NCBI GenBank assembly: GCA_014841835.1
Contig: JACYUQ010000001.1
Span: forward strand, 62,001-126,000
Source: Oxalobacteraceae sp. CFBP 13730
Lineage (GTDB): Bacteria > Pseudomonadota > Gammaproteobacteria > Burkholderiales > Burkholderiaceae_D
Direction of reading: 5' to 3'
DNA: 64,000 nt
Shown piece by piece: positions 1 to 8,988 of the stretch. The translations under genes were made by a program, and so were the position numbers. The notes beneath the pieces were generated by a model. The model ran no database searches and was not told the DNA's origin. It saw nothing but the letters and a program-made list of their open reading frames with translations. Position 1 is the first letter of the stretch, and each line of letters opens with the position of its first letter.

Positions 1-2462
1 TGCGGGTCGCCCAGCCGGTTCATCGCCTGCACGCTGGCGTCGAAGCCGCGCAGGTCGGTGATCGTCACGCCCTGCAAAAACTTGACCCACTCGCGTGCGT
101 AATCGGCCTTGTACAGGTCGACCAGCGCCTTCTGGATCTGCTCCGGACTGCCCTCGAGCGTCAGGTCGTCGCGCGCCGTGGTCTTGAGTACCCAGTCGAC
201 GGTATTGAGTTCGCGGCTCGAGGCGTCGCGGATCGCGCCCAGCACGAACTTGTCCCACGCCGCGCGGGTGAACGCGCCACTGACCGCATGGCTGCCGGCC
301 ACCAGGGCGCCATCCTGTTCGCCGACGATGCGCGCCACTGTCACCGCCGGGAAGCGCGTCGCGGCGCGCGTGCGGATGTCGGCGTACACGCGCTCGCGCG
401 CCGGCGTGCCGCGCACCACGCGGCGCAGGTGCTCGCGGGTGGTGTCGAGCAGACCCAGCTTGAGCGTCATCTGCGGCCAGGCGGGGTCTTCGATATTGGC
501 CAGGTGGAAGCTCAGCAACCGCTCGGCGCTGCGGATCATCTGCTCGCGCGGCATCGCGCCGCGGTTCGCTTCCAGCCAGCCGCGCCAGTAGCGCGTCAGC
601 TGGTCGTTCAGGTGTCCCGGCTCGGCGTGACTTTTATCGCCGAGCATCAGGTAAGTTTTGAGCGCGTTGTAGGCGTCGCCAACGCTGGTGGGTGACGCGT
701 CCTGGTAGGGCTGGCCAGGCTTGGGCGCCGGCGTGGCGGCCTGGCGCGTCGGATCGAGGTTGGCGGCATTGGTATTGACGTCGGCGAGCATGGTTTCGAG
801 CGCCGCCGTCACCGGTTCGACCATTACCGCGCGCACGCCGGCGAAGTATTCGTCGCGCAGCTTGCGCGATAGCTGCCCGCCCTGGTACAGGCCGAAGCCC
901 AGCGCCCACGGCTTGTCCTGGTGGTAGCCGCCCAGCAGTTCGATGCGGTCCTGCAGGATGTCGAGCGCCTCCAGCCGTGATTGCAGATCGATGCGCCCGG
1001 CCTGCAGTTTCGTGACTTTATCGAGGTCGGCCTGCACGTTGGCCACCAGCTGGCGGTTGCCCAGATACGACCAGGACCAGCCGCCCATCGCGCAGCCGAG
1101 CAGGATCGTGGCCCCGAAGAACAGGCCAAGCTTCCAGCGCGCCGCCGCCGGTTTCGTGTAGCGCTTGACCAGGTCGCGGTCGGCGAAGATCACGGTGCGA
1201 AACAAGTCACGCAAAAAGTAGCCCGACTGCTCGCCCGCTGGTGCGGCCACGGCGTCGTCGCGCGCGCCGAGCGCCAGGTCGAAACGGCTGGCCACGCGCA
1301 GGCTCGACAGGTCTTGCACGCTGCCTTCCTGCAGCGCGCTGGTAAAGTAAAAGCCGCGAAACACGGGCTTGAACTGGTACGTGTTTTCGTCGAACAGCGT
1401 GGCCAGAAACGCGCGCAGCGGCGTGCGGATTGCCGCGAATTCGAGCGGGAAAGTAAACACGCCCGGGCGCATCAGCGTGCTGCGGTTGGCACCCATCCCG
1501 GCCAGGCTCATCTCTTTCAGGCCATGGACGAGCTCTTCGAACTGCGCGTCAAAAAACGCCAGCACGTCCTGCGGCGCGCTGCGGCGGTTGTAGCGCAGTG
1601 TGGCGCCCCAGATGCGCTCGCGCTCGGCCTGTTCACTGTCACTGAAAAAATCCAGGAACCCCGCCACCAGGTCGACTTTGGTGAACACGACATACACGGG
1701 CGGATGCACGCCCAGGCGCTCGGTCAGCTCCTGCATCCGGGTGCGCAGGTTCTTGGCCAGTTCATGCGATGCCGTGGCCGGGCCGGCCATCAGTTCGGCC
1801 ACGCTGACGGCAATCAGGATGCCGTTGACCGGTGCGCGCTGGCGATGGCGGCGCAGCAGGTCGAGAAAGCCGAACCATTCGTCGCGGTCATCCTCCTGCA
1901 CCGAATAGCGGCCGGCCGTGTCGAGCAGGATGCCGTCGGTGGTAAAAAACCAGTCGCAATGGCGGGTGCCGCCCACGCCCTGCAGGGCCTTGTTGCCGGG
2001 GATCGGAAACGTCAACCCGGAGCGGACGATGGCGCTGCTCTTGCCCGCCGCCGGATTGCCGATGACCATATACCACGGCAGTTCGTACAGCGCGGCCGCC
2101 CCGCGCGTCAGGCCCAGTTTGGAGGTCTTGATGGTGCTGACCGCATCGAGCAGGTTCTTGCGCAGCACGGCAACATCGCCCTTGCCGCCGTCGTCCGCGC
2201 CGTCGTTCGCGACGTCGTCCCCGGCATCCCCCGTGGCGATGGCCGACGCCAGCCTGCGCCCTTCGCGCGCACGCCAGGCGCGCCGGATCATCCAGCCCAC
2301 GCCCCAGATGCCGAGCAAGGCCAGGCCCACGATGGCAGACCACACGAGGCCGATGTCCAGCGCCACGGCGCCGAGCACCAGGAGCGCCGCGACGGCCGCC
2401 ACGCCGATCAGGATCAGGATCGGCAGGCGGCTGTCGGACAGGAACTTCCAGAATCGTGCCAT
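1..2462 (-). CDS. tssM: Type VI secretion membrane complex protein TssM (IcmF), C-terminus cut by window edge
   Basis: The ATG at 2462 opens a frame that stays open to the left edge, about 820 codons. TssM is the large inner-membrane component of the T6SS trans-envelope complex that links TssL to the TssJ lipoprotein. Visible are two N-terminal hydrophobic helices (about residues 14-33 and 38-60), a P-loop GNPAAGKSS at about 137-145 in the cytoplasmic NTPase-like domain, the IcmF-type stretch LLDTAGRYS, and a third membrane segment near residue 420 (LGLFFGATILLGCAMGG). Family members are about 1,100-1,300 residues, so roughly the last third lies outside the window. It lies 130 bases downstream of the TagX-like peptidase on the same strand. 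The family assignment is from sequence; activity of the system cannot be judged here. Confidence 0.93.
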   Translation of the reverse strand, partial: MARFWKFLSDSRLPILILIGVAAVAALLVLGAVALDIGLVWSAIVGLALLGIWGVGWMIRRAWRAREGRRLASAIATGDAGDDVANDGADDGGKGDVAVLRKNLLDAVSTIKTSKLGLTRGAAALYELPWYMVIGNPAAGKSSAIVRSGLTFPIPGNKALQGVGGTRHCDWFFTTDGILLDTAGRYSVQEDDRDEWFGFLDLLRRHRQRAPVNGILIAVSVAELMAGPATASHELAKNLRTRMQELTERLGVHPPVYVVFTKVDLVAGFLDFFSDSEQAERERIWGATLRYNRRSAPQDVLAFFDAQFEELVHGLKEMSLAGMGANRSTLMRPGVFTFPLEFAAIRTPLRAFLATLFDENTYQFKPVFRGFYFTSALQEGSVQDLSSLRVASRFDLALGARDDAVAAPAGEQSGYFLRDLFRTVIFADRDLVKRYTKPAAARWKLGLFFGATILLGCAMGGWSWSYLGNRQLVANVQADLDKVTKLQAGRIDLQSRLEALDILQDRIELLGGYHQDKPWALGFGLYQGGQLSRKLRDEYFAGVRAVMVEPVTAALETMLADVNTNAANLDPTRQAATPAPKPGQPYQDASPTSVGDAYNALKTYLMLGDKSHAEPGHLNDQLTRYWRGWLEANRGAMPREQMIRSAERLLSFHLANIEDPAWPQMTLKLGLLDTTREHLRRVVRGTPARERVYADIRTRAATRFPAVTVARIVGEQDGALVAGSHAVSGAFTRAAWDKFVLGAIRDASSRELNTVDWVLKTTARDDLTLEGSPEQIQKALVDLYKADYAREWVKFLQGVTITDLRGFDASVQAMNRLGDP

Positions 2463-2592
2463 GGCGGGGCCCAGGTCCGTTGAAAAAAGAGTCTCACAGG
2501 AAATGCTCGCATGCGCATCGCCGGCGTCGCTTGAGCGGGCGCAACACGGCGGACTTGGTGCAACGCTCAGTCATCGCTGCATCAGCGCTGCA

Positions 2593-3432
2593 TCACCGCT
2601 GCATCACTCCGCGCAGGCGCAGCTCGGTGTGGCCAAAATCCATCATTTTCCAGCGCCCGCCCCAGGTCAGCCCCAGCGACTCGGCCACCTGCCCGTAGAC
2701 CTGGTAGCCGTGCATCGCCCACGGGTCTTTTTCAGAAATCACCAGCTTGCCGTCGCGCAGGAACGCGCAATCGCCGGCCAGGCCGTACTGGTGCCAGCTC
2801 TGGAATGCGCGCGCATTGGTGACGTTGCTGCCACTGGCGGCCAGTGCATCCTGGCGCGCCGGGCTGCGGTAGCCTTCGAGCAGCGCCATCTCGTAACCGT
2901 GTTGCTCTTTCATGATCTTGAATGCCAGCAGCAGCCGCGCACTGAAATCGGGGTGCAGCAGGCCCCAGTTGCGGCTGGCGCCCACGAGCATCGGCCGCAC
3001 CAGTTCGACTTCGGCGGTGGTAAACACGTCGGGTGGCAACGCCACGGGTGGCGCCAGCTGTTCGCCGGCCAGAAGCGCAGCCACCTGCTCGTCCGGCATG
3101 GCGGCGCTGCCTTCGTACACGGGCAGCATGGCGGGGTTGCTCAGCGCCAGCGCAAGCAGCGACGGAATCAGGATCACCGGCGCGCCAATGGCCAGCAGCA
3201 CCCGATGCTGGCGCACCGTGCGTATAAGGCGCGCACGCACGGTGAGCGCGGCGTTGTTGCGCACGGCATCCAGGGCCCGGCCGCCCGCGTGACGCCAGGC
3301 GCCGGCACGCCGCGCCAGCGCGCGCAGGCTGCCGATGCTGCGCGTTGCCAGCGCGCGACCGGCCGGGAACAGGGCGAGCCAGATCACGGCGGATGCGCCA
3401 CAAACGTACAAAAGCGCGATAAAAATCAGCAT
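2593..3432 (-). CDS. TagX-like T6SS-associated M15-family peptidoglycan endopeptidase
   Basis: 279 residues. The start at 3432 is chosen because GGAGG sits five bases upstream; a longer frame exists but has no ribosome site. The N-terminus has a membrane helix (about residues 1-20) and a second one near 95-110 (LLAIGAPVILIPSLLALAL), followed by a periplasmic domain. The C-terminal domain shows the zinc site of VanY/CwlK-type M15 peptidases: SWHQYGLAGD and the closing DFGHTEL. TagX in Acinetobacter is such a membrane-anchored L,D-endopeptidase thought to open the cell wall for T6SS assembly, and the position next to tssM on the same strand fits that role. The exact bond cut is not deducible from sequence. 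Confidence 0.85.
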   Translation of the reverse strand: MLIFIALLYVCGASAVIWLALFPAGRALATRSIGSLRALARRAGAWRHAGGRALDAVRNNAALTVRARLIRTVRQHRVLLAIGAPVILIPSLLALALSNPAMLPVYEGSAAMPDEQVAALLAGEQLAPPVALPPDVFTTAEVELVRPMLVGASRNWGLLHPDFSARLLLAFKIMKEQHGYEMALLEGYRSPARQDALAASGSNVTNARAFQSWHQYGLAGDCAFLRDGKLVISEKDPWAMHGYQVYGQVAESLGLTWGGRWKMMDFGHTELRLRGVMQR

Positions 3433-3492
3433 CGGTACCTCCGGGATTGTTTCTAATCGGAACAAGAAAAACCCCATCTTAGGAGTGCTGCC

Positions 3493-4221
3493 GTGCGTCC
3501 ACCCGACGAAAATCAAGCGAACCCCACGCACCCGCACCTGCGGCCCGACCTGATGTCGTCGACGCGGCGTGGCGGCAACGAAGACAGCATCCTCGCCAAG
3601 CTCGAACGTGAGCCGGCGCGCCGCGCTGCAGCGGGCGGCAGCGGCATTCGGCTGGCCTGGTATGGCGGCGCTGTCGTCGTCGCGCTGGGATTGACCTGCA
3701 CGCTGGCCTGGCTGGCGGCGGGCCAGGAGGGATTGCCCAGGGTCGAGGTCGCCCACGCGGGTCACCTTGCGCGCAGCATGGCGGCGACCGAAGAACCGGT
3801 TGCGCTGGCAGCGTCGGCCAAGATCGTCGATGCGGCGCCGCCCGTCCCCGTCCCGACCGTGCTCGCCACGGCGGACCTGACGCCCGATCCGGTGCCGCCG
3901 CTGCGACTGTTGAAACCTGCGGCCGTGACGCGGGCGCCAGTCAAGCCAACGCGCCTGCTTGCTGCAGCGGAGCGCAGCACGGCCACGGCGCGGGTCGCGG
4001 CGCCCGTCCCGGTCCCGGCGCGCACACGCGTTCCCGTGCCGCGCCAGGCAGCCCGGTCAGCAAAACATGCCGCGCCAGCGCGGATCCCCGAGACGCCCGA
4101 CAGCGATGTCGCGTTGATCTCGGCCGTCATCTATCACGCCAACGGCCACGCCGTGCCCGAACCAGAGATGGGCCTGGATCGCTGCGCCGACGATGCCTGT
4201 CGTCCACGGCCAACGCGCTAG
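3493..4221 (+). CDS. Hypothetical single-pass membrane protein, Ala/Pro/Val-rich
   Basis: 242 residues from a GTG at 3493 with AGGAG seven bases upstream; an internal ATG at 3553 is an alternative start. One membrane helix at about residues 53-74 (IRLAWYGGAVVVALGLTCTLAWLAA) is followed by a long low-complexity region rich in Ala, Pro, Val and Arg and a short C-terminus with two cysteines. I do not recognise a family. It is divergent from the TagX-like gene with a 60-base gap, which suggests a shared promoter region and perhaps a cell-envelope role linked to the T6SS locus; that is inference only. Confidence 0.6.
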   Translation: MRPPDENQANPTHPHLRPDLMSSTRRGGNEDSILAKLEREPARRAAAGGSGIRLAWYGGAVVVALGLTCTLAWLAAGQEGLPRVEVAHAGHLARSMAATEEPVALAASAKIVDAAPPVPVPTVLATADLTPDPVPPLRLLKPAAVTRAPVKPTRLLAAAERSTATARVAAPVPVPARTRVPVPRQAARSAKHAAPARIPETPDSDVALISAVIYHANGHAVPEPEMGLDRCADDACRPRPTR

Positions 4222-4276
4222 CGCCGCACCGGACGATCGCGCCGAAACTGCTGGATTCCCTGTCCACCCGGGCTTA

Positions 4277-4296
4277 TACTGTACATAAGAACAGTA
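4277..4296 (+). promoter_or_regulatory. LexA-binding SOS box
   Basis: TACTGTACATAAGAACAGTA is a perfect CTGT-N8-ACAG operator with the extended TACTGT...ACAGTA arms of the classic gamma/betaproteobacterial LexA site. It ends 12 bases before the ATG of the VRR-NUC nuclease, where LexA would block initiation. It implies that the nuclease and the coupled helicase gene are induced by DNA damage. Confidence 0.85.
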
Positions 4297-4308
4297 ACGC
4301 GGGTGGTC

Positions 4309-5964
4309 ATGATCAGGTTGTTGGAAAACGAGTTTTATTATCTGGACAACTTTCAGCGCGTTCTCGACTGGATCGGCGAACGCTATGCCGACCTGCTCGA
4401 TGCGCAGGAGCACGCGTTCCTGGCCGCCTTTCCTGCCCTGCCACATGCGGCGCGCGCGCTGTTCGTGCGCATGGTCATGCGAAAAGGCACGCTGTTTCGC
4501 GCCAGTAAACTCCGCTACGCCGAGATCGGCTGCCCCGTCGAGGCGGCCGGCCACCTGCTGGGCACCGGCTGGATCGAAGCCGATCCCGAACTCTCGCTCG
4601 ACGAACTGTTCGACCTGCTGTCCAAGCCCGAAGTCGCCGAGGCCTTCCCGCACCTGCGCCAGAAAAGCGCACGCAAGGGCGACCTGCTCGAGGCCTTGCG
4701 GGCCGACTGCGCCGATCCTCGCCGCTTCTCGGGCTGGTACGGCGACTGCGCCGACGTGGCCTGGCGCATCCACGTCAAGCCCCTGTGCGACCGCCTGCGC
4801 CTGGTCTTCTTTGGCAACCTGCGCCAGGGCTGGACCGACTTCGTGCTGTCCGACCTGGGCCTGTTCCGCTACGAGCAGGTCGACATCTCGCCGGCCTCGC
4901 GCGGTTTCCGCCAGCGCGCCGACATCGACCACTACATCCTGCTGCACGCGTGCCGCGAACGCTTCGCTGCGGGCGAAGCCGTCGAGGATGTCGTGCGCGA
5001 CCTGCCCGAGCATGCGTTCGACAACGACTGGCTGGCCAGCCGGCGCGAAAAGCTCGTGTTCCAGATCGGCCAGCACTACGAAAAGCAGAAGGACTGGGAT
5101 GGCGCTTTCGCCGCCTACGTCCGTTGCCGCTACCCCGGCGCGCGGGGCCGCGCCATCCGCGTCCTTGAAAAACACGAGCGCTTCGACGACGCCTGGGCAC
5201 TGCTGACCGAGGCCCAGGCCAGCCCCGAGAACGACGCCGAGCGCCAGCACCTGGCCCGCATCGCGCCGCGCCTGGCGCGCCGCCTGGGTCACGCGCGCCT
5301 GGGCCGGCTGCCGAAGACGGAGGTGCAGCGCATCGATCTGTGCCTGGCGCCGCCGAACGGCGAGCGCTGGGTCGAGGGTGCGGTGCGCGACCATCTTGCA
5401 CAAGAACAGGCGCCCGTGTTCTATGTCGAAAACGCGCTGGCCAATACGCTGTTTGGCCTGCTGTGCTGGCGCGCCATCTTTGCCGCCATTCCCGGCGCTT
5501 TCTTCCACCCGTTCCACCGCGGGCCGGCCGACCTGTACAGCGCCGACTTCTACGGGCGCCGCCTGGCCGAATTTTCCGCCTGCTTCGACGAACTCGATTC
5601 CGGTGCCTACCGCGACACCATCCGCGCCACCTACCGCGACAAGGCCGGCCTGCAGTCGCCCTTCGTGCACTGGGACGGCATCAGCCTCGAGCTGGTCGAA
5701 CTGGCCCTGGACTGCATCCCGGCCGCGCACCTGCGCAAGTGGTGCGAGCGGATCCTGGCCGACGTACGCGAAAACCGCACGGGCTTTCCCGACCTGATCC
5801 AGTTCTTCCCCCTCGAAAACCGCTACACGATGATCGAAGTGAAAGGCCCGGGCGACCGCCTGCAGGACAACCAGCAGCGCTGGATCGAGTACTGCGCCGC
5901 GCATGCGATGCCGGTGGCCGTCTGCTACCTGGTCTGGGATCTGGCGCCCGGGATGGCGGCCTGA
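4309..5964 (+). CDS. FAN1-like VRR-NUC domain nuclease
   Basis: 551 residues from ATG 4309 (a GTG lies two codons upstream). The C-terminal about 90 residues form a VRR-NUC domain of the PD-(D/E)XK superfamily: FPDLIQF, then the IEVKGPGDRLQDNQ motif and a trailing WIEYC. The N-terminal part (LENEFYYLDNFQRVLDWI, then a helical SAP/TPR-like region) matches the architecture of bacterial FAN1, a structure-specific nuclease that processes flaps and interstrand crosslinks. The gene follows a perfect SOS box by 12 bases, and its stop is two bases from the start of a helicase gene, so the two form a damage-induced operon. Biochemical substrate is inferred from the family. Confidence 0.9.
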   Translation: MIRLLENEFYYLDNFQRVLDWIGERYADLLDAQEHAFLAAFPALPHAARALFVRMVMRKGTLFRASKLRYAEIGCPVEAAGHLLGTGWIEADPELSLDELFDLLSKPEVAEAFPHLRQKSARKGDLLEALRADCADPRRFSGWYGDCADVAWRIHVKPLCDRLRLVFFGNLRQGWTDFVLSDLGLFRYEQVDISPASRGFRQRADIDHYILLHACRERFAAGEAVEDVVRDLPEHAFDNDWLASRREKLVFQIGQHYEKQKDWDGAFAAYVRCRYPGARGRAIRVLEKHERFDDAWALLTEAQASPENDAERQHLARIAPRLARRLGHARLGRLPKTEVQRIDLCLAPPNGERWVEGAVRDHLAQEQAPVFYVENALANTLFGLLCWRAIFAAIPGAFFHPFHRGPADLYSADFYGRRLAEFSACFDELDSGAYRDTIRATYRDKAGLQSPFVHWDGISLELVELALDCIPAAHLRKWCERILADVRENRTGFPDLIQFFPLENRYTMIEVKGPGDRLQDNQQRWIEYCAAHAMPVAVCYLVWDLAPGMAA

Positions 5965-5965
5965 T

Positions 5966-8251
5966 TTGACCGGCACCACGCAACCCGCCTACACGATCGC
6001 CGTGCGCGCGCTGTGCGAGTTCACCGCCAAGGCGGGTGACCTCGACCTGCGCTTCACGCCCTCGCCCAGCGCCCAGGAAGGCATTGCCGGCCACGCCGTC
6101 GTCGCTGCGCGCCGGGGCGATGGCTACCGCGCCGAGCTGCCGCTGTCCGGCGAATGGAACGGCTTGCGCGTACGCGGTCGCGCCGACGGCTACGACGAAA
6201 ACGAGAACCTGATCGAAGAGATCAAGACGCACCGCGGCCGTCCCGAGTCCATCCCCGACAACCATCGCCACCTGCACTGGGCGCAGGTGCGCGTGTATGG
6301 CCACCTGCTGTGCCAGGAGCGTGGCCTGGACGCGGTCAACCTGGCCCTGGTCTACTACGACATCGGCAGCGGCGTCGAAACCGTGCTGCGCGAGCAGCGC
6401 GACCGCGCGTGGCTGCAGACCCATTTTGCCGGCCTGTGCGAACGCTTTTCCAGCTGGGCCGCGCAAGAGAGCGCACACCGCGCCGCGCGCAACGACGCGC
6501 TGACGCACCTGCGCTTTCCGCATGCCGACTTCCGGCCCGGCCAGCGCCACCTGGCCGAGAGCATCTACCGCGCCAACACGAGCGGGCGCTGCCTGCTCGC
6601 ACAAGCGCCAACCGGCATCGGCAAGACGGTCGGCAGCCTGTTCCCGACGTTGAAGGCCATGCCGCAGCAAGGCATCGACAAGGTGTTCTTCCTGGCCGCG
6701 AAGACGCCGGGCCGGCGCCTGGCGCTCGATGGCGCGGCCAAACTGTGCTCGGCAACTGCAACCCCGCTGCGCATACTGGAACTGACCGCGCGCGACAAGG
6801 CCTGCGAGCATCCGGATAAAGCGTGTCATGGCGACGCCTGCCCGCTGGCGCGCGGCTTCTACGACCGCCTGCCTGCCGCGCGCGCCGCTGCGGCCGACGT
6901 GCTGGTGCTGGACCGCGAAGCGCTGCGCACGGTCGCCCTCGAACACGACGTCTGCCCGTACTACCTGGGCAGCGAAATGACGCGCTGGGTCGACATGATC
7001 GTCGGCGACTACAACTATTATTTCGACTGCGGCGCGATGCTGTACGCGCTGGCGCAGGCCAACGGCTGGAAGGCCAGCGTGCTGGTCGACGAAGCGCACA
7101 ACCTGGTCAACCGCGCGCGCTCGATGTACAGCGCCGAGATCGACCGCGAGCTGCTGCGCGCCGCGCGCGCCGTGGCGCCAGCGGCGATCAAGAAAGCGCT
7201 CGAGCGGGTCGGGCGCGCCTGGACCAATGTCGACAAGGGCGCGCCCGCACCGTACCAGCTGCTCGAGTCGATGCCGGCGAAACTGGTCGATGCGCTGCAG
7301 GACGCGTCCAGCACCATCAACGAACATCTGGCCGCGTTCCCCGGTCCGCTCGAACCCGACCTGCAACGCTTCCACTTCGACGCACTGCAATTTGCGCGCC
7401 TGGCCGAGTCGTTCGGCCCGCATTCACTGATGGACCTGTCGCGCGACGCCGACCGCCCTACCCTGCGCGATTCGACGATCTGCATCCGCAACGTGGTACC
7501 GGCGCCGTTTCTCGGTCCGCGCTTTGCCGCGTCGCATTCGAGCACGCTGTTCTCCGGTACGCTCGGCACCTGGCAGTACTGCACCGATACGCTTGGCCTG
7601 CCGGCCGACACGGCCTGGGTCGAGGTCGATTCGCCGTTCACGGCCAGCCAGCTGGACGTGCATGTCGCCAAAGGCATCTCGACCCGCTACCAGGCGCGCG
7701 CGGCGTCGGTGCAGCCGATCGCCGAACTGATCGCCCGCCAGTTCCACGAACGTCCCGGCAACTATCTGGCCTTCTTCAGCAGCTTCGACTACATGGACCA
7801 GGTGGCGGGCGCGCTGGCGAAGCTGGACCCGGGCGTGACGGCCTGGCGCCAGGAACGCCGCATGAGCGAGACTGCGCGCCAGGGCTTCATCGACCGCTTC
7901 GTGATCGGCGGCGCCGGCGTGGGCTTTGCGGTGCTGGGCGGCGCGTTCGGCGAAGGCGTCGACCTGCCGGGCGAGCGCCTGATCGGCGCGTTTGTCGCCA
8001 CACTCGGCCTGCCGCAGGTGAACCCCGTCAACGAACAACTGCGCGAGCGGATGCAGACGTTGTTTGGCGCCGGCTACGACTACACCTACCTGTACCCGGG
8101 CATCCAGAAAGTGGTGCAGGCGGCCGGCCGCGTGATCCGCACCGAGCAGGATCGCGGCGTGGTGTGGCTGATTGACGACCGCTTCGCCCAGCCGGGCATT
8201 CGCGCGCTGATGCCGGCTTGGTGGGAGCTGGGCGCGCACAACTCGCGCTGA
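5966..8251 (+). CDS. XPD/DinG-like superfamily 2 helicase with N-terminal PD-(D/E)XK nuclease domain
   Basis: About 761 residues if it starts at TTG 5966, one base after the nuclease stop; no ATG or GTG nearer the first conserved block fits, and upstream codons lie inside the preceding gene. Residues about 20-170 form a RecB/Cas4-like nuclease domain (GRADGYD and EEIKTHRG). The helicase core has a P-loop APTGIGKTVG, an iron-sulphur cysteine set (CEHPDKACHGDAC plus DVCPYY), the DEAH box LVDEAHNL and the C-terminal QAAGRVIRT arginine-finger motif typical of XPD/DinG. Overlap-like spacing with the FAN1-like gene indicates translational coupling and a joint role in repair of blocked or crosslinked DNA. 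Confidence 0.9.
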   Translation: MTGTTQPAYTIAVRALCEFTAKAGDLDLRFTPSPSAQEGIAGHAVVAARRGDGYRAELPLSGEWNGLRVRGRADGYDENENLIEEIKTHRGRPESIPDNHRHLHWAQVRVYGHLLCQERGLDAVNLALVYYDIGSGVETVLREQRDRAWLQTHFAGLCERFSSWAAQESAHRAARNDALTHLRFPHADFRPGQRHLAESIYRANTSGRCLLAQAPTGIGKTVGSLFPTLKAMPQQGIDKVFFLAAKTPGRRLALDGAAKLCSATATPLRILELTARDKACEHPDKACHGDACPLARGFYDRLPAARAAAADVLVLDREALRTVALEHDVCPYYLGSEMTRWVDMIVGDYNYYFDCGAMLYALAQANGWKASVLVDEAHNLVNRARSMYSAEIDRELLRAARAVAPAAIKKALERVGRAWTNVDKGAPAPYQLLESMPAKLVDALQDASSTINEHLAAFPGPLEPDLQRFHFDALQFARLAESFGPHSLMDLSRDADRPTLRDSTICIRNVVPAPFLGPRFAASHSSTLFSGTLGTWQYCTDTLGLPADTAWVEVDSPFTASQLDVHVAKGISTRYQARAASVQPIAELIARQFHERPGNYLAFFSSFDYMDQVAGALAKLDPGVTAWRQERRMSETARQGFIDRFVIGGAGVGFAVLGGAFGEGVDLPGERLIGAFVATLGLPQVNPVNEQLRERMQTLFGAGYDYTYLYPGIQKVVQAAGRVIRTEQDRGVVWLIDDRFAQPGIRALMPAWWELGAHNSR

Positions 8252-8255
8252 ACGT

Positions 8256-8984
8256 CTACGCCAGCAGCTCGCGGATACGCTGGTAGCCGCTGCGGCTGAT
8301 GGGCAGCTTCACCCCGCTTTTCAGCACGGCGCAGTGATTGTCCTTGCTGACCGGTTCGATGCGCGCGATCGCGCCCAGATTGACGATGTGCGAGCGGTGG
8401 ATGCGCACGAAGATGGCGGGATCGAGCTGCGCTTCGAGCTCGGCCAGGCTGCCAAGCTTGAGGTACTGCCTGCCGTCAGCGCACACCGCGACGTAATCGT
8501 CCTGCGCCTCGATGTAATCCACGCTCGCTGCTGGCACCACGTGCACGCGCGCGCCGTCGCGGATCAGGATGCGCTCGACGGGCGTGTGGCGCGCCGCGGC
8601 TTCCTTGACCACGGCCTCGATCTGCGCCGGCCTGGCGTTTCGCAGGCGCGCCTGCGCCAGCGCTTCGCCAAGGCGCGCGCGCGAAAACGGCTTGAGCAGA
8701 TAGTCGATCGCATGCACCTCGAACGCGCGCAGCGCGAACTGATCGTACGCGGTGGCGAAGATGTAGTGCGGCTTGCTGCCGGCCAGTTCGACCACCTCGA
8801 AGCCGTCGAGTTTCGGCATCTGGATATCCAGGAAGACCAGCTCGGGATCCAGCTCCGCGATTGACTTGACCGCCTCGAAACCATTGGCGCATTCGCCGAC
8901 GATCTCGACGTCGGCGTGCGTCGTCAGGTATTCGCGCAGCACCGCGCGCGCCAGGTGTTCATCGTCCACGATCAGAACCCGCAT
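8256..8984 (-). CDS. LytTR-family response regulator
   Basis: 242 residues. The N-terminal receiver has acidic DD at 7-8, phosphoacceptor D53 (FLDIQMP) and lysine K98 (LLKPF). The C-terminal half is a LytTR DNA-binding domain (VERILIRDG ... FVRIHRSHIVNL ... ISRSGYQRIREL) that binds direct repeats upstream of targets. It is the last gene of a four-gene minus-strand operon behind a LytS/AlgZ-type kinase, with only four bases to the kinase stop, so it is the cognate regulator. It converges with the helicase gene with a four-base gap. Confidence 0.93.
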   Translation of the reverse strand: MRVLIVDDEHLARAVLREYLTTHADVEIVGECANGFEAVKSIAELDPELVFLDIQMPKLDGFEVVELAGSKPHYIFATAYDQFALRAFEVHAIDYLLKPFSRARLGEALAQARLRNARPAQIEAVVKEAAARHTPVERILIRDGARVHVVPAASVDYIEAQDDYVAVCADGRQYLKLGSLAELEAQLDPAIFVRIHRSHIVNLGAIARIEPVSKDNHCAVLKSGVKLPISRSGYQRIRELLA

Positions 8985-8988
8985 GCGT

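Noticed and set aside
981..2483. Long plus-strand frame opposite tssM (500 codons)
   Set aside because: It is the antisense shadow of tssM; its composition (His/Arg/Gln-rich) is typical of reverse-frame GC-rich DNA and no domain appears.
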